64,000 nucleotides of DNA from Oncomelania hupensis (GCA_036898135.1 CM072511.1:25392968-25456967), one strand, 5' to 3'. Shown: positions 1 through 11,090, numbered from the stretch's first letter. Translations and numbers: made by a program. The notes: generated by a model not told the origin, from the letters alone.

Positions 1-394
1 AATCCGCGTCCTCTTGTTTCAAGCAGTTTATTTTCTTTACACTTTAGGAAGCAAATCACAGAAGAAGCGGGGGCGGGAGTTATTTCTTTCGTTCATTCCG
101 GTCTAAGCCAACTCGACCCGATTGGTTCTGCCAAGAAAACAGCAGCAAATGAATCAACGTACCGAATGTGACTGCTCGACCCCAGAAGAAGAAGGAGGAG
201 AAGGACGAGGAGGACAACGGGTGAAAAAGAAGGTGAAGAGGGAAAAAACAACATAAAAAAGAGCTTAAAGGATACAATAATTATTATTAACAGTGTCTGC
301 AGTCATCCAAAAAAAAAGACAACTGCGCTAAAACAAACCATGATGAAATACAACAACAAACCCTTTCAAAGTTAAGAGGCAATCGTTAAAATTA
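1..394. other. No gene seen; purine-rich intronic or flanking DNA
   Basis: Purine-rich on the plus strand (positions 185-260), leading into the GAA tract. Open frames here are low complexity. It presumably lies in the HDAC intron that follows the exon at 7437-7546. Confidence 0.5.
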
Positions 395-536
395 GAAGAA
401 GAAGAAGAAGAAGAAGAAGAAGAAGAAGAAGAAGAAGAAGAAGAAGAAGAAGAAGAAGAAGAGAAGAAGAAGAAGAAGAAGAAGAAGAAGAAGAAGAAGA
501 AGAAGAAGAAGAAGAAGAAGAAGAAGAAGAAGAAGA
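395..536. repeat. (GAA)n microsatellite
   Basis: About 47 GAA triplets with one slip to GAGAA near 460. Translations are all Ser, Phe or Leu runs. In the sense of the minus-strand gene this reads (TTC)n. Confidence 0.95.
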
Positions 537-539
537 AAA

Positions 540-540
<1 letters not shown>

Positions 541-607
<67 letters not shown>

Positions 608-746
608 CAGAGACAGAGAGACAGAGAGAGACAGAGACACACAGAGAGAGAGACACACAGAGAGAGAGACACAGAGAGATGGAGAGAGAGACAGAGAGCG
701 GGAGGGAGGGAGGGAAGGAGAGAGAGAGAGGGGGGGGGGGAGGGGG
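541..746. repeat. (GA)n / (GACAGA)n / G-rich compound microsatellite
   Basis: A (GA)n block, then GACAGA and ACACAGAGA variants, ending in GGGA and a run of G. It directly continues the GAA tract, making about 350 bp of uninterrupted strand-asymmetric purine DNA. Confidence 0.9.
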
Positions 747-917
747 CCTACCATTTCATCTATCCTTGAAAAGCAGGGTAAGATTCGTGTCCGATGTGAA
801 CGGAGAAAACCAGATAAGGTATTTCAAAACCAAACAAGGCATTTACTAACTAAAATAAATCCCTTATTTCGTCTTTTGATTTGTGTTCCCCCTTTAGATC
901 GTAACGATTTAAAAGAT

Positions 918-1515
918 ACATTGTATCAGACAATGGGTCCCGACAGGAAGTCCTCTCCAGGATCGCACAAACAACTGCTGCCATGACAAGGTTGAAGCAC
1001 ATTTGGAAAGACAGGACCATCAGTCTACATTCCAAGGTAAGGCTGCTGCGCTCCCTTGTCATCTTCCTATACTCTTGCGAAACATTGACCCTCATGCAGC
1101 TCACAGCAGATCTACAAAGAATATAAAGCATGGAGATGAGGTGCTACAGAAGACTTCTGGGCATTTCATATACCCAACACATCACCAACAACAAAGTCCG
1201 ACAGACCATCACACAAGCCATTGGAAAACACGATGATGGACATGCTCACAGTTGTGAAGAAACGGAAACTCCGATGGTATGGCCACGTCACCAGAGCCTC
1301 AGGCCTTGCAAAGACCATCCTGCGTGTCACGGTGCAAGGAGGCAGAAGAAGATGGAGACAGAAAGAGAGGTGGGAGGACAACATTCGAGAATGTACTGGC
1401 TTGACACTGAGCGAGGACATGAGGGTTGCTGAGGACAGAGGAAGATGGAGTACGCTGCTTAAAAGATCATCTGTGGTGCCCCAACGACCTTCGAGTTACG
1501 AGATAGAATAGGAAA
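918..1515 (+). mobile_element. 5'-truncated LINE: reverse transcriptase C-terminal fragment (copy 1)
   Basis: The degenerate reading frame ends VKKRKLRWYGHVTRASGLAK, then TIL, GGRRRWRQKERWEDNIREC and VVPQRPS. From recall this is the C-terminal tail of the endonuclease/reverse transcriptase LINE often mis-annotated in invertebrates as craniofacial development protein 2-like. It begins at the same point as position 24050 of the longer copy (cattgtatcagacaatg) and ends in a gggatagga-type 3' end. Frames are broken several times, so this is a dead copy. Confidence 0.85.
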
Positions 1516-3184
1516 TGGGAAATAGTTAAAAGACTTCATAGAGCATTCGATGTCGAAAATAATTCTTTTGCAATAACAACAGGTTTAATTACAAGAGACC
1601 GGAAAGGAATATTCTGGCTCTGGATTCCAGGTCAGTGATTTAGTAGGACGGGTCAGCGGCAGGTACGACTATATAATTGTATGACTAAGACAAGAAACAC
1701 TTTAAGATGCCAATAGTAACCTAGCGTGGAGTTTATGCAGTAATCTGAAAATGTAGGACTGATGCGAGAAAGAGCCGTAGGGATGGCCAGGGGTGTGGGA
1801 GGGGGATGGAGGGGGGGGGGAGGGGGTGCCCTAATCATTAAAACTGCTCGCTCCGGAGCAAAAATACTTCCTACATAACAACATACGAACATAAACTACA
1901 GTAAATGAAACACTAGCAGCCGATTGGTTTCCTATCATTTTTTGCAGAGTGGTTGCACCAACCCCTCCCTCTCCCCCCCCCTCCCCCCGCCTCCCTCTCC
2001 AACCCTTTCAACTCACCCCCCCCCCCCTCAAATGGTTTACTGCCATGCTTCTTGCCATCACTTCGGACACCTTACGAGAAATAGCGAAGACTATAAAAGT
2101 CTGCACAGACGTAACGGAATGTGCAACGTAGCTGCTAGCTAATATGATGCGCCTTATTGAGATGGCCCTTATCGAAAACTGGGAAGCAAATCGCCAGGAC
2201 ATAAAAGAATAATTACCGATCTTAACACGCAAAATGGGTTTTGTGAAACCATGGAATTTCACAACTGGCAGGTGCAATACACGACGGCGAATTATAACTT
2301 GGGAGGAAAATCGACAAGATATGTAATGAAATCAGCGGGGGAGGAGAGGGGGAGGGGGGTGTTGGGATGGAGGGGGGAGGGGAAGGTTTCAAAGCCTGCT
2401 GTAAACCTGTAGCAAAAAAAAAAAAAGTTATGATCTGTATCCAACACTGGGACGCTATAATAGTATAGTCTTTTAGTACGGTAGCGGAATCAGGTGGGAA
2501 AGTGCAATGAGACAAATGTCATGTCTTGCTAAAACCCTTATTGATCACCTTCAAAGAAGGAAATCGCGAAGACATAAACTTGTATGATATCACTTACCGA
2601 AAATAAAACGACTTCAAAATCTTTTACTGACACGACAGTTTAAATATAGTTTGTTAACTCTGGCAGTTGAAAAGAAAACTGCTACTAAAATAACTACACA
2701 GTCTAGAATATTGAAGCGCTAGGTGCACAGAAGTCAACTATGCGACGATGTGTATCAAAAACTGTACCCCATGTTGATTCTCCGCTGATTTGGCTGGATC
2801 GGGTCACGCCGAGACATTCCGTTTATGCTAAGGAGCGAACCACTCGGAATTTGCACCCAAGACACAGAATTTAAAGAAAGGGTCAAGTCTAAACAGGACT
2901 GCGATAAGAGCCAGCAAAATTAATACAATTTTTGTTTCTATCTGTCTACAGGCAGAGGTAAAACGCGTTTTGTTTTCACCTTTCTGGTAGAATCCAGGGT
3001 CACGATGGAGACGTAAATAGATGTATTCAACCCACGATCAAAAAAGGCCATTCATTACGAAGACATAAAGGTTTAGAATGTACATGAGGGGTAACAAGAA
3101 AACGGAGAAGGCATTATAAGTTCGTCCTTGTAGTATTATTTTATCTTGCGTTCAGTTCTTCTTGCAGTATAGTTTATCTCGCAC
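1516..3184. other. No gene seen; G- and C-homopolymer patches
   Basis: AT-rich sequence with G-rich runs at 1795-1826 and 2335-2385 and C-rich runs at 1968-2030. Nothing coding is supported on either strand. Confidence 0.55.
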
Positions 3185-3285
3185 CCCTTCTTCTTCTCTC
3201 CATTCCTCTCTCTCTCTCCCTATCTCTCTCCCTCCCTCTCTCTCTTCCTCCCTCCTTCCCTCTCCCCCCCTCTCTCTCTCACTCA
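3185..3285. repeat. C/T-rich low-complexity tract
   Basis: About 100 bp of pyrimidine (CTCTCTCCCT-type) on the plus strand. Confidence 0.8.
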
Positions 3286-3979
3286 AAACCTTTTAACTCG
3301 CATTCTTCCCTTCCATACAATTATTATGCATTCACCGCTACAGAGCACGCAGCATCTCAAATTAATATCGCAAAAGCCCATCGTGCCGACGACGTACGCC
3401 TTTCCCCAATTTCTGACCGCTGCACCCGCCCACCTTCTTGAAAAAGAGTCGAGGCGTGAAAGCTTAAGCAACAGACAAGTGCACCGTTTAGTGATAAGAG
3501 TTGTTTGGCAGGAAGGTGGAGGAGGCCCAGGGGAGTGGAAAAGTTAGAGGGAAGGGGAGGGGGGATAAGTGCGGTTGATAGTGCAGGATGATGAGGATGC
3601 TGATATCGATGGGGCAAGGGGAGGTAAGGATGCTGTTGGCGATGTCGACGGTGTGTTTGTTGTTGTTGTTGTTGTTGTTGTTGGCGGCGGCAATGGCGGC
3701 AAGAGTCTATTTTTGTTGCTACAGGCTGCAGGTGAGGTGCAGCCGCCCTGAGTAGGGAAGGTATAATGTTTGCATGTGCCACTGGCCTACTTTTCTCCTC
3801 TCGTTTCTTTCACTCGTAGTAGTATTCTGATGTATCTTTCCCATTCAAATAAACCAACTACTGCTGCCCTGCAAATACCATTTCCATGCATGTAGACAAA
3901 CTCACATCCCCGCATTATCTTTCTTGAATAAACAAACTACTACTAAACCGCGTTTCCTTTTTTTTTTCTTTTTAAAATA
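3286..3979. other. No gene seen; contains (GTT)n
   Basis: A (GTT)n run near 3655-3681 creates a minus-strand poly-Gln frame. It has no recognisable splice sites or family match and is not called coding. Confidence 0.5.
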
Positions 3980-5110
3980 ATAAATCCACTTTGTCCTTGG
4001 ACGATTTTACAGCCAATCATCAATAACTCTTCTTGGTACCTGCATTACCTCAGACCATGATAATTATTACATAAAATCCTACACTTTTCCCACACAACAG
4101 AAGCCGCCTTTTTTCAGGCCAAGGAACAGCCAAGGTCTTCATCCTTGAAAGTGATAAATAGCCCATGATCTTGATGCACTCGGACCCAATTCAATGCAAT
4201 TTAATTCAACAAATCTTATTACCATGAAAGGATTTGTGTACAGCCATTTTGTGTCGCATCTGAATAAATAAAAGCATACAAAATAAACGACTGACACCTA
4301 CACATACATCAAGAATTATTCATTGTGGCGATTCATTCTTTGTTTACCAACACGCACACCTTCTACCTTCACACCACCCCTTTATCGCATACATGTATGC
4401 CAGAAAAAAACGACAACGTAAAAACCAACATCGTCGTTCATAAATTCATTCAAATATAATAGCAGTAAAACAGTAACTACTGCACAACAAAGTACTAAAA
4501 CGATATAAGTTACTAAAATATCACAATCAAGCACAGCGAAGAGAAACAACTCAGTATAAAACACATACCCGCACAAGGGAAGCAAACAACAGAACGGGCA
4601 GCAAGCATGTACGCACGCCCTCACGCATATACCTCCCGTCCCCCCACCACCCCTTCCCCCCACACACACATATCCACACACACTGATATGATACGAACTT
4701 AAAACTCGGCACTCTTTTCTAAATAACTGCAGTCCGCTTCAGAGTTTTTCGTACAAAGTGACAATTAGGTATTTCGTCATTTGGGAAAAAGAAAAAAAAA
4801 AGAACATTATCAACTCTCTTCTTGGAACTTTGACTGACTCAGACCCTGATAATACGTAATTTATACCCTAATATAAAATTAAACTATGCACATAACCACA
4901 TTCTTTCCCACATAATTACTAACCTGCATTAACTTTTTCATTCCAAAAAAGAACAAAAATCCTTCGTCCTTGGAGGAAATAGCTAATAATTGAGCTCTCT
5001 CTGTTCCCTGATGTAAAATAACAACTATGGACGTGACTGCATGATCCACCCGAACAGACTAAATACTTCGTCCTTGGAGGAAATAATCTATTATCAACAA
5101 GTTTTGGGTA
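3980..5110. repeat. Degenerate dispersed/tandem repeat array
   Basis: Segments recur within this stretch. CTTCGTCCTTGGAGGAAATA is present near 4962 and exactly at 5066-5085 (104 bp apart), with a weaker form near 3989. A segment around TCTTCTTGG followed by CTCAGACCNTGATAAT occurs near 4030-4065 and 4817-4852. The rest is AT-rich and non-coding. Confidence 0.55.
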
Positions 5111-5280
5111 TTTTACTCTTTCGGATGAGAGTATAAACCAAGGCCTAATCTGTGCACGCACACATTCCATCGCACGGACTTTAAAGAACCTGACGCTCAT
5201 TTCCTAGACAGCTACTTAAATATACCCAGCAAGCACTAAGTACCTTCCTCCTCCCTCCCACCATCTCCAATCCCCGCCTA

Positions 5281-5368
5281 TCGAGGATGGTGGTGATCAG
5301 TTGTCTGGGGATCCAAGGCAACAAGAGGGCGCCTCGGGCGGCTTGAGTTAGATCCTGTATCGAATAGC
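5281..5368 (+). mobile_element. SINE/LINE 3'-domain fragment (family also at 16255, 41345, 43028)
   Basis: The segment cctcgggcggcttgagttag followed by atcctgtatcg matches the reverse complement of 16325-16352, and more loosely 43060-43090. It runs directly into the GAA array, and its end (gatcctgtatcgaatagc) is the piece reiterated inside that array. Confidence 0.65.
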
Positions 5369-6363
5369 GAAGAAGAAGAAGAAGAAGAAGAAGAAGAAGA
5401 AGAAGAAGAAGAAGAAGAAGAAGAAGAAGAAGAAATGCTTGACAGAAAAGAAGAAGAAGAAGAAGAAAAAGAAGAAGATCCTGTATCGACTAGCAAAGAA
5501 GAAAGAAGAAGAAAGAAGAAGAAGAAGAAGAAGAAGAAGAAGAAGAAGAAGAAGAAGAAGAAGAAGAAGAAGAAGAAGAAGAAGAAGAAGAAGAAGAAGA
5601 AGAAGAAGAAGAAGAAGAAATGCTTGACAGAAAAGAAGAAGAAGAAATTGAGTTAGATCCTGTATCAAATAGCCAAGAAGAAAGAAGAAGAAGAAGAAGA
5701 AGAAGAAGAAGAAGAAGAAGAAGAAGAAGAAGAAGAAGAAGAAGAAGAAGAAGAAGAAGAAGAAGAAGAAGAAGAAGAAGAAGAAGAAATGCTTGACAGA
5801 AAAGAAGAAGAAGAAGAAGAAGAAGAAGAAGAAGAAGAAGAAGAAGAAGAAGAAGAAGAAGAAGAAGAAGAAGATCCTGTATCGACTAGCGAAGAAGAAA
5901 GAAGAAGAAAGAAGAAGAAGAAGAAGAAGAAGAAGAAGAAGAAGAAGAAGAAGAAGAAGAAGAAGAAGAAGAAGAAATGCTTGACAGAAAAGAAGAAGAA
6001 GAAAGAAGAAGAAGAAGACAAGAAGAAGATCCTGTATCGACTAGCGAAGAAGACAGAATAAGAAAGAAGAAGAAAGAAGAAGAAGAAGAAGAAGAAGAAG
6101 AAGAAGAAGAAGAAGAAGAAGAAGAAGAAGAAGAAGAAGAAGAAGAAGAAGAAGAAGAAGAAATGCTTGACAGAAAAGAAGAAGAAGAAAGAAGAAGAAG
6201 AAGAGAAGAAGAAGATCCTGTATCGACTAGCAAAGAAGAAAGAAGAAGAAAGAAGAAGAAGAAGAAGAAGAAGAAGAAGAAGAAGAAGAAGAAGAAGAAG
6301 AAGAAGAAGAAGAAGAAGAAGAAGAAGAAGAAGAAGAAGAAGAAGAAATGCTTGACAGAAAAG
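5369..6363. repeat. (GAA)n higher-order array, period about 185 bp
   Basis: About 1 kb of GAA triplets interrupted in a regular order by two short non-repeat segments. ATGCTTGACAGAAAAG starts at 5435, 5620, 5789, 5977, 6163 and 6348 (spacings 185, 169, 188, 186, 185). GATCCTGTATCGACTAGC or close variants start near 5351, 5478, 5657, 5873, 6029 and 6213. The array therefore grew both by triplet slippage and by duplication of a composite unit. Long GAA/TTC tracts can form triplex DNA. All open frames here are artefacts. Confidence 0.92.
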
Positions 6364-6853
6364 TGGCGTTCGAAATTAGCTCCAGACTAGAGTTGGGTTC
6401 GAAAATAGCTCCAGACTAGACGCAGAGAACATAAATTTAAAAAAAAAAGAAAAGAAAAAAAAAGAGATCCCCCACGCAGTTCTTTCGTTTGAGCTGGGAT
6501 CAAACATGTTTCCAATGTTCACTACGTTGTCCATCTCATTTCCTGTACACAATTAATTGGAGATGGAGAGAAAAGGGAAGGAATCGAGGCATATTTTAGC
6601 TTCCTATGAATAAGACGCCTAAAGAGGACAAACAGAACTGATGAGGGATGAAGAGGTTCGGTGTGTGATGGCGGATAAGAAAAACCGGCAGTGTGTGTGT
6701 GAGAGAGAGAGAGTGTGAGGGAGACAGAGAGAGAGACACAGAGACAGAGAGGTGGAGATAGGGGGGCGGGAAAGGGTGGGGAGAGAAAGAACCCGAAAGC
6801 ATATACTGCACAACTGCACAATCACCTGGTAATGTATGATGATTCAAAGCAGA

Positions 6854-6856
<3 letters not shown>

Positions 6857-6919
<63 letters not shown>
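6857..6919. repeat. (TTA)n microsatellite
   Basis: About 21 perfect ATT/TTA triplets. Confidence 0.95.
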
Positions 6920-7082
6920 GGCGACATCCGGCAAACTCAAGGAGAACAGAAGAACGCTAATACATAAACACAATATTTGCGGTCAGGTCAAAACAACCCA
7001 AAATAACACCAGACAGGACTTATTTGCTGACCACGACCAAGACCAAGACAATCCTGTCTATTTAGAGAGGGAAAGAATCGTA

Positions 7083-7200
7083 TTGATGATGATGTCAGAT
7101 GATGATGATGATGATGATAATGATGATAATGATGATGATGATGACGATGAAGACGATGTGGATGATGATGATGACGAGGATGATAATGATGATGATGAAG
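7083..7200. repeat. (GAT)n imperfect microsatellite
   Basis: GATGAT with GAC, GAA and AAT variants. It lies about 240 bp from the HDAC exon at 7437-7546. Confidence 0.9.
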
Positions 7201-7436
7201 GTTGTGGTGGTGGTGCTGAGGTTGATGTTAGCAGTGGTGGTAGGGACGACAATGATAACAACGCCGACGACGTTAAAGAGGATGAAGAAGGTGATGTTGA
7301 TTAATGGTGAGGACGAGAACGACAAAACCGGAAAGGAGGATGACAACTAAAACGATTACAACAAAAAAACGACGACGACGCCAAGATGATGATGATAATG
7401 ATGATAATAACGGCGATGACGGCGATGATGACTGAC

Positions 7437-7546
7437 CTCTTTAGAGTGTAGGGACGATAGGCTGCCATTGGCGAGGGAGCCGTGGACACTGCCAGGAGGA
7501 GAGTTGGGTCCAGAGTCAGGGTTACTGCCTCCTACCCCTGTCTCAA
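7437..7546 (-). CDS. HDAC4: Class IIa HDAC exon: Ser/Gly/Pro-rich linker
   Basis: This 110-nt exon has acceptor gttttgtcggcag and donor gtcagt. It reads ETGVGGSNPDSGPNSPPGSV and then HGSLANGSLSSLHSKE. It corresponds to the human HDAC4 linker containing GSGPSSPNNSSGSV, just after the NLS. It ends in phase 0. It is the last exon I can find on the left: the next expected block (PLYTSPSLPNI in vertebrates) was looked for by eye on the minus strand of 1-7436 and not seen. The exon lies next to long (GAT)n and (GAA)n tracts in the downstream intron. Confidence 0.85.
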
Positions 7547-7700
7547 CTGCCGACAAAACAACACCGACAGAAAATAACAATTATATAATATTCCAGGCAT
7601 TGACCTAAATAATACGCATGAACGCTCGCTCACACGCAGACAAACCAGACGCTCATCAGACGCCCCCCAGACTTGTGCATTCATTGACGAAAGAGAGAAT

Positions 7701-7753
<53 letters not shown>

Positions 7754-7849
7754 GACGACGATTTTACTTTCTATCAGCTCATAGATACACTTTTAGGTAA
7801 CCAAGAAGGTAAAGAAGATTGATTTGTGTGTGTGTTTGTGTGTGCGTGT

Positions 7850-7897
<48 letters not shown>

Positions 7898-8345
7898 TTG
7901 TTTGTTTAACATCTCTCAGAACTACGTAAGTTTAATCGTTTATCGTTTAAAAGTTTCGCAGACACGTAGAACTAGGTTCCAACACAACCCATTATTTCAG
8001 CCATATTAAATTTGGTAATGAATTTGTTGTTATCTTGGAGCGGATAGGGGTTAAGATGGTAGGACTGACGACGATAAATGACTATTAAAATCTATTCAGT
8101 TACCACGCAGCCTGTGAGTTCATACGAAGGTCATCCCATTCTTTAATATGACAGTAAAAATAAGGTCAGTATCGCTTTTGCACAATCTTTTTACGGAGTG
8201 CGTTTTCATGATCCTTCCTCTGCTAGTACAGTTACAATTAATTTGTAGTTATTATCTACTCATGAGAGACCATGGATAAAAGAGACGATCCCTAGTTGTT
8301 TGAAAAAAAAATTTTTTTTTTAAAGGGTTAGGGACAACAAAATTA
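7547..8345. other. Intron sequence; (GA)n and (TG)n
   Basis: Holds (GA)n at 7704-7750 and (TG)n with TTTG interruptions at 7825-7904. The rest is AT-rich with no coding signal. Confidence 0.65.
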
Positions 8346-8612
8346 TATCATACTAGATACTTAACAGCTTTCAAGTCGTAACTATTGCCGACTAGCCTGC
8401 CAAGTCATTTCAAATACCAAAGATGTTGGCTGCCAAAAATGTGTTTTGCTAAATGCAAGTGTCTTGCCTTAAACTATTTAGAGTGTGGGGTGAAGGCCGC
8501 GAATATATATATCTTACTTCAAAGATATTCAGTATTAGACTGATTTTTTTTTTTTTTTTTTTTACAACTCTTTCCAGGGTTGAAATGCCAAGACGCAACG
8601 CAGCGAACCTCT

Positions 8613-8812
8613 TTAAGAGGGGCCGGGTAGCTCAGTTGGTAAGAGCGTCTTGCTAGTAACCGAAAGGTCGCTGGTTCGAATCCCGGATTGGTCAACGTGT
8701 GATCATATTATTTTCCCCTTTACCAACAACTGGCCCGCTGGTGTCAGTATAAATCGGTCCAGTAGTCACCTATATGCGAAAGTGTCGTGTGACTATAATC
8801 TACAAACAAACA
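8613..8812 (+). mobile_element. Intact tRNA-derived SINE with 11-bp target-site duplications
   Basis: A pol III box A (TAGCTCAGTTGG, 8628-8639) and box B (GGTTCGAATCC, 8673-8683) lie in a tRNA-like head. The expected anticodon stem does not pair, so this is not a functional tRNA gene. The element ends in an ACAAACAAACAA-type tail. The 11-mer AGCGAACCTCT flanks it exactly at 8602-8612 and 8813-8823, which defines a 200-bp insertion and indicates a fairly recent, LINE-mediated retroposition in the intron, antisense to the HDAC gene. Confidence 0.88.
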
Positions 8813-8823
8813 AGCGAACCTCT

Positions 8824-8853
8824 CAACAACAACAACAACAACAACAACAACAA
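8824..8853. repeat. (CAA)n microsatellite
   Basis: About ten CAA triplets directly after the SINE's right target-site duplication. Confidence 0.85.
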
Positions 8854-9600
8854 AATGTTTAGTTTGATGTAACCGTGTTAACACACTATTTGGAATACGG
8901 GTGAAGGCCGCAAAAAATGTATCAGACTTAAAAGCTTTTAAGACTGAAGTAACAACCATCACTTGACACAATTGTGGCGGCGTTAAGGCCACGCTGTTGC
9001 CGAACAATTCTCTGTTGCTAGTTGCAACTGTCTTAAGTATATTAGTTTCAATATAGGTCAAGGGCTAGGTAGGAAAGGAGGAAAGAAGGTGGGGACTACA
9101 TATATCACCTTTAAGTCTGAAAGGCATTGGCTTGCAGTTTTCATGTCGCAAGATGCAACCCTGCAGCCAGTTTCGCTTTGCTAATGTCCTGCGCGGGAGC
9201 AGCAACTAAATGAAACTATACAGAATATGGGTCAAGGGCTACTAAAATTTTAAAAAAAATCATACTGAAATATATCATTCTTTCACAGGCCTCAGCGCGT
9301 CCGATTTGCTGACAGCGCCTAGTACTGCTCTGGCACAGTGACATGCTTGGTTAGTCATACGCTTGCAGTGTTGAAATGCCAAGATGCACCGCGGAATTCT
9401 GCTGCCAAAATATTTCGTTTTTTTTCTACTGTACAAATGCATGGCATCTCTATCAGTCATGCCAGGGATGTTTAAGTGGTTTTTACACTGCAAAAAGTCA
9501 TGCAACAAGTAATACTAATCGTCAGGATAAGAAGCTGTTTCTCAGTTGCAGTTTTGTATTAAGTTATTGGATGTTAAAATTCATTTTTACTCAATTTTAT

Positions 9601-10703
9601 AGCTGAAGACTATACGCACAAAACACACCATGGTAAGTTGTAATCACATACAGTATTTGCTAAATCCAAAACATCTTTGGTTTATCGTCATGCCTAAAAC
9701 CATTAAACAGCAGAAACTCATAGCCAATCATCATTATGCTCTATTGGGGTACATTTCTCCAGGAAAATTCTCGGATCAAATACCGAAAATACACCCTGAT
9801 CAACCAAAAGATTCACTTTGCAATCATCCAAACAAGAGGCAAAACGGACTTCGTCAATATCTCATCTGAAGCTTCGTACTTAGCAATCATCAAATCACAA
9901 TCAACCAAAGAATGAGCACTACTGACGATGTTTCGTTAGGACACATTCCCAGCAAGTTCGATTGTCAGTATACAGTATTAGCAAACGTACATTCTTGGGC
10001 GAGTACAGTCATACGAACACTGCTGCATGTAGTCGAGTCATAACTATAGCGTCCATACATACCTGTTAATGTTAGCTCAAGATCACGGTCCATACAGGCA
10101 ACATCATCTTCGTCATCATCACAGTCGTTCAAGATAACGAGAGAAGGGCAGAGCAGAAGAAGAGGAAAAAGAATACCAGACAATTGGCGATTCAAGCAAG
10201 TAAACGGGCCTCAACATGCACACGGTCAAATTAACTTCTTCAAATTCAACACCATTTTGCATTCCTTTCATTTAGCAATATGGGGCAGAGGGCAGAAACA
10301 AAAGTGAAATTCGTCGATGAAAAGTAGGAAAATTACAAGAATGGGTGGACATTTTATTCTCTTTATTATTATTATTAATTTTTTTTATTTCTTTGTGTTT
10401 GTGGGGGGAGGAGGGGAGAGGAGGAGGCGGGTGCACGTTCAACTGTAAAGAAAATTTCAAAAGAAATTTAAGTGAAAAATAAAGGGATGGGGTGGGAAAT
10501 GGTGCGAATGGTTCGTCTTCTAAACAAAGGGTTCATTCCAAAGCGTCAAAAAAAACAATAATGTTTGGATTTGACCGTTCCCAGAGTTTGGGCTTCAAAG
10601 GCTTTTATTTTTAAAAAAAATAAAAACAAAGATTAGCAAAGAGTCAGTGTTTACAGACACAAAAAAAGTGAGTACAGATGAGTTAAGTGAGTAAGCTACA
10701 TAC
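9601..10703. other. Intron sequence; no further feature seen
   Basis: AT-rich with short homopolymers. Short open frames (for example near 9630-9869 plus and 9965-10195 minus) show no recognisable motif. Confidence 0.55.
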
Positions 10704-10844
10704 TTGACAAGGGGTTTTTGCGTTTCACCGGCAGTGGGCCCCGATCCCTGCGTCGCACCATCAGAGGACTGTGCGCTATCATAGTGCGCCTTTCCAGTTT
10801 CTGTTTGAGTGCAGAGCGCACTTTATAAATATTGGGCTCAGAGG
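10704..10844 (-). CDS. HDAC4: Class IIa HDAC exon: 14-3-3 phosphosite and basic NLS region
   Basis: This 141-nt exon has acceptor gttcttgttttcag and donor gtatgt. Joined to the previous exon it completes RKTASEPN, where the serine is the expected CaMK/14-3-3 site. It then reads VRSALKQKLERR, followed by SPLMVRRRDRG and VKRK. The Arg/Lys clusters match the human segment [21 protein letters not shown], which carries the nuclear localisation signal. Between ERR and SPL there are extra residues (TMIAH) compared with the human sequence as I recall it. The exon leaves one base for the next. A 29-bp minisatellite lies about 250 bp upstream in the flanking intron. Confidence 0.9.
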
Positions 10845-11090
10845 CTGAAAACAAGAACAAAACCGGGAGCACCGCATCAGCTAAAGTGTCAGGCACAACG
10901 CAGCCACAGGAGACATCCAGGGTCTTTGTAGTGTCCTGCTCGCTGACGCAAAGTGTAATTACAGGCTGTACTCCTAAGCGCAGCAGAACAGAACACTGCA
11001 TCATCTGGATGTCGCAAGAACTTGAGGCAAGAAGCCGATTTCTATACCTTGGGAGTGGAAGGGGCTAAGGGAGTCCGAGCATATTCCGGA

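Larger units (their letters stand above)
6364..7436. other. Intron sequence with microsatellites
   Basis: Contains a duplicated segment (ttcgaaattagctccagacta type, 6368-6420), a GA/GT tract near 6692-6745, (ATT)n at 6857-6919 and (GAT)n with variants at 7083-7200 and 7385-7430. The acidic or Met-rich frames are microsatellite translations. Confidence 0.7.
8346..9600. repeat. Degenerate tandem array, unit about 300 bp, carrying a SINE
   Basis: Related blocks recur. GAATRYGGGTGAAGGCCGC-like or GGTCAAGGGCT-like segments occur near 8480, 8890, 9050 and 9225. TTGAAATGCCAAGAYGCA-like segments occur near 8580 and 9372, with a weaker form near 9145. GCTGCCAAAAATRTG-like segments occur near 8430 and 9400. 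Divergence is high. One unit is split by the SINE at 8613-8812. Confidence 0.55.

Noticed and set aside
328..754. Long minus-strand ORFs of Ser, Leu and Phe
   Set aside because: They are translations of the GAA/GA microsatellite, with no non-repeat content.
3357..3782. Minus ORF of 141 codons with poly-Gln, considered as a further HDAC exon
   Set aside because: The Gln run is a (GTT)n microsatellite. The rest has no similarity to the expected next HDAC block and no phase-compatible splice sites.
5278..6390. Several ORFs of Glu/Lys/Arg or Ser/Phe with MLDRKEEE or ILYRLAKKKE segments
   Set aside because: These come from the GAA higher-order array; the recurring peptides are the two captured segments in different frames.
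7083..7350. Asp-rich and Met-rich ORFs
   Set aside because: (GAT)n translations in an intron; no splice context.
8621..8695. A functional tRNA gene
   Set aside because: Boxes A and B are good, but the anticodon and T stems do not pair properly and the sequence continues into a SINE body with a tail and TSDs.
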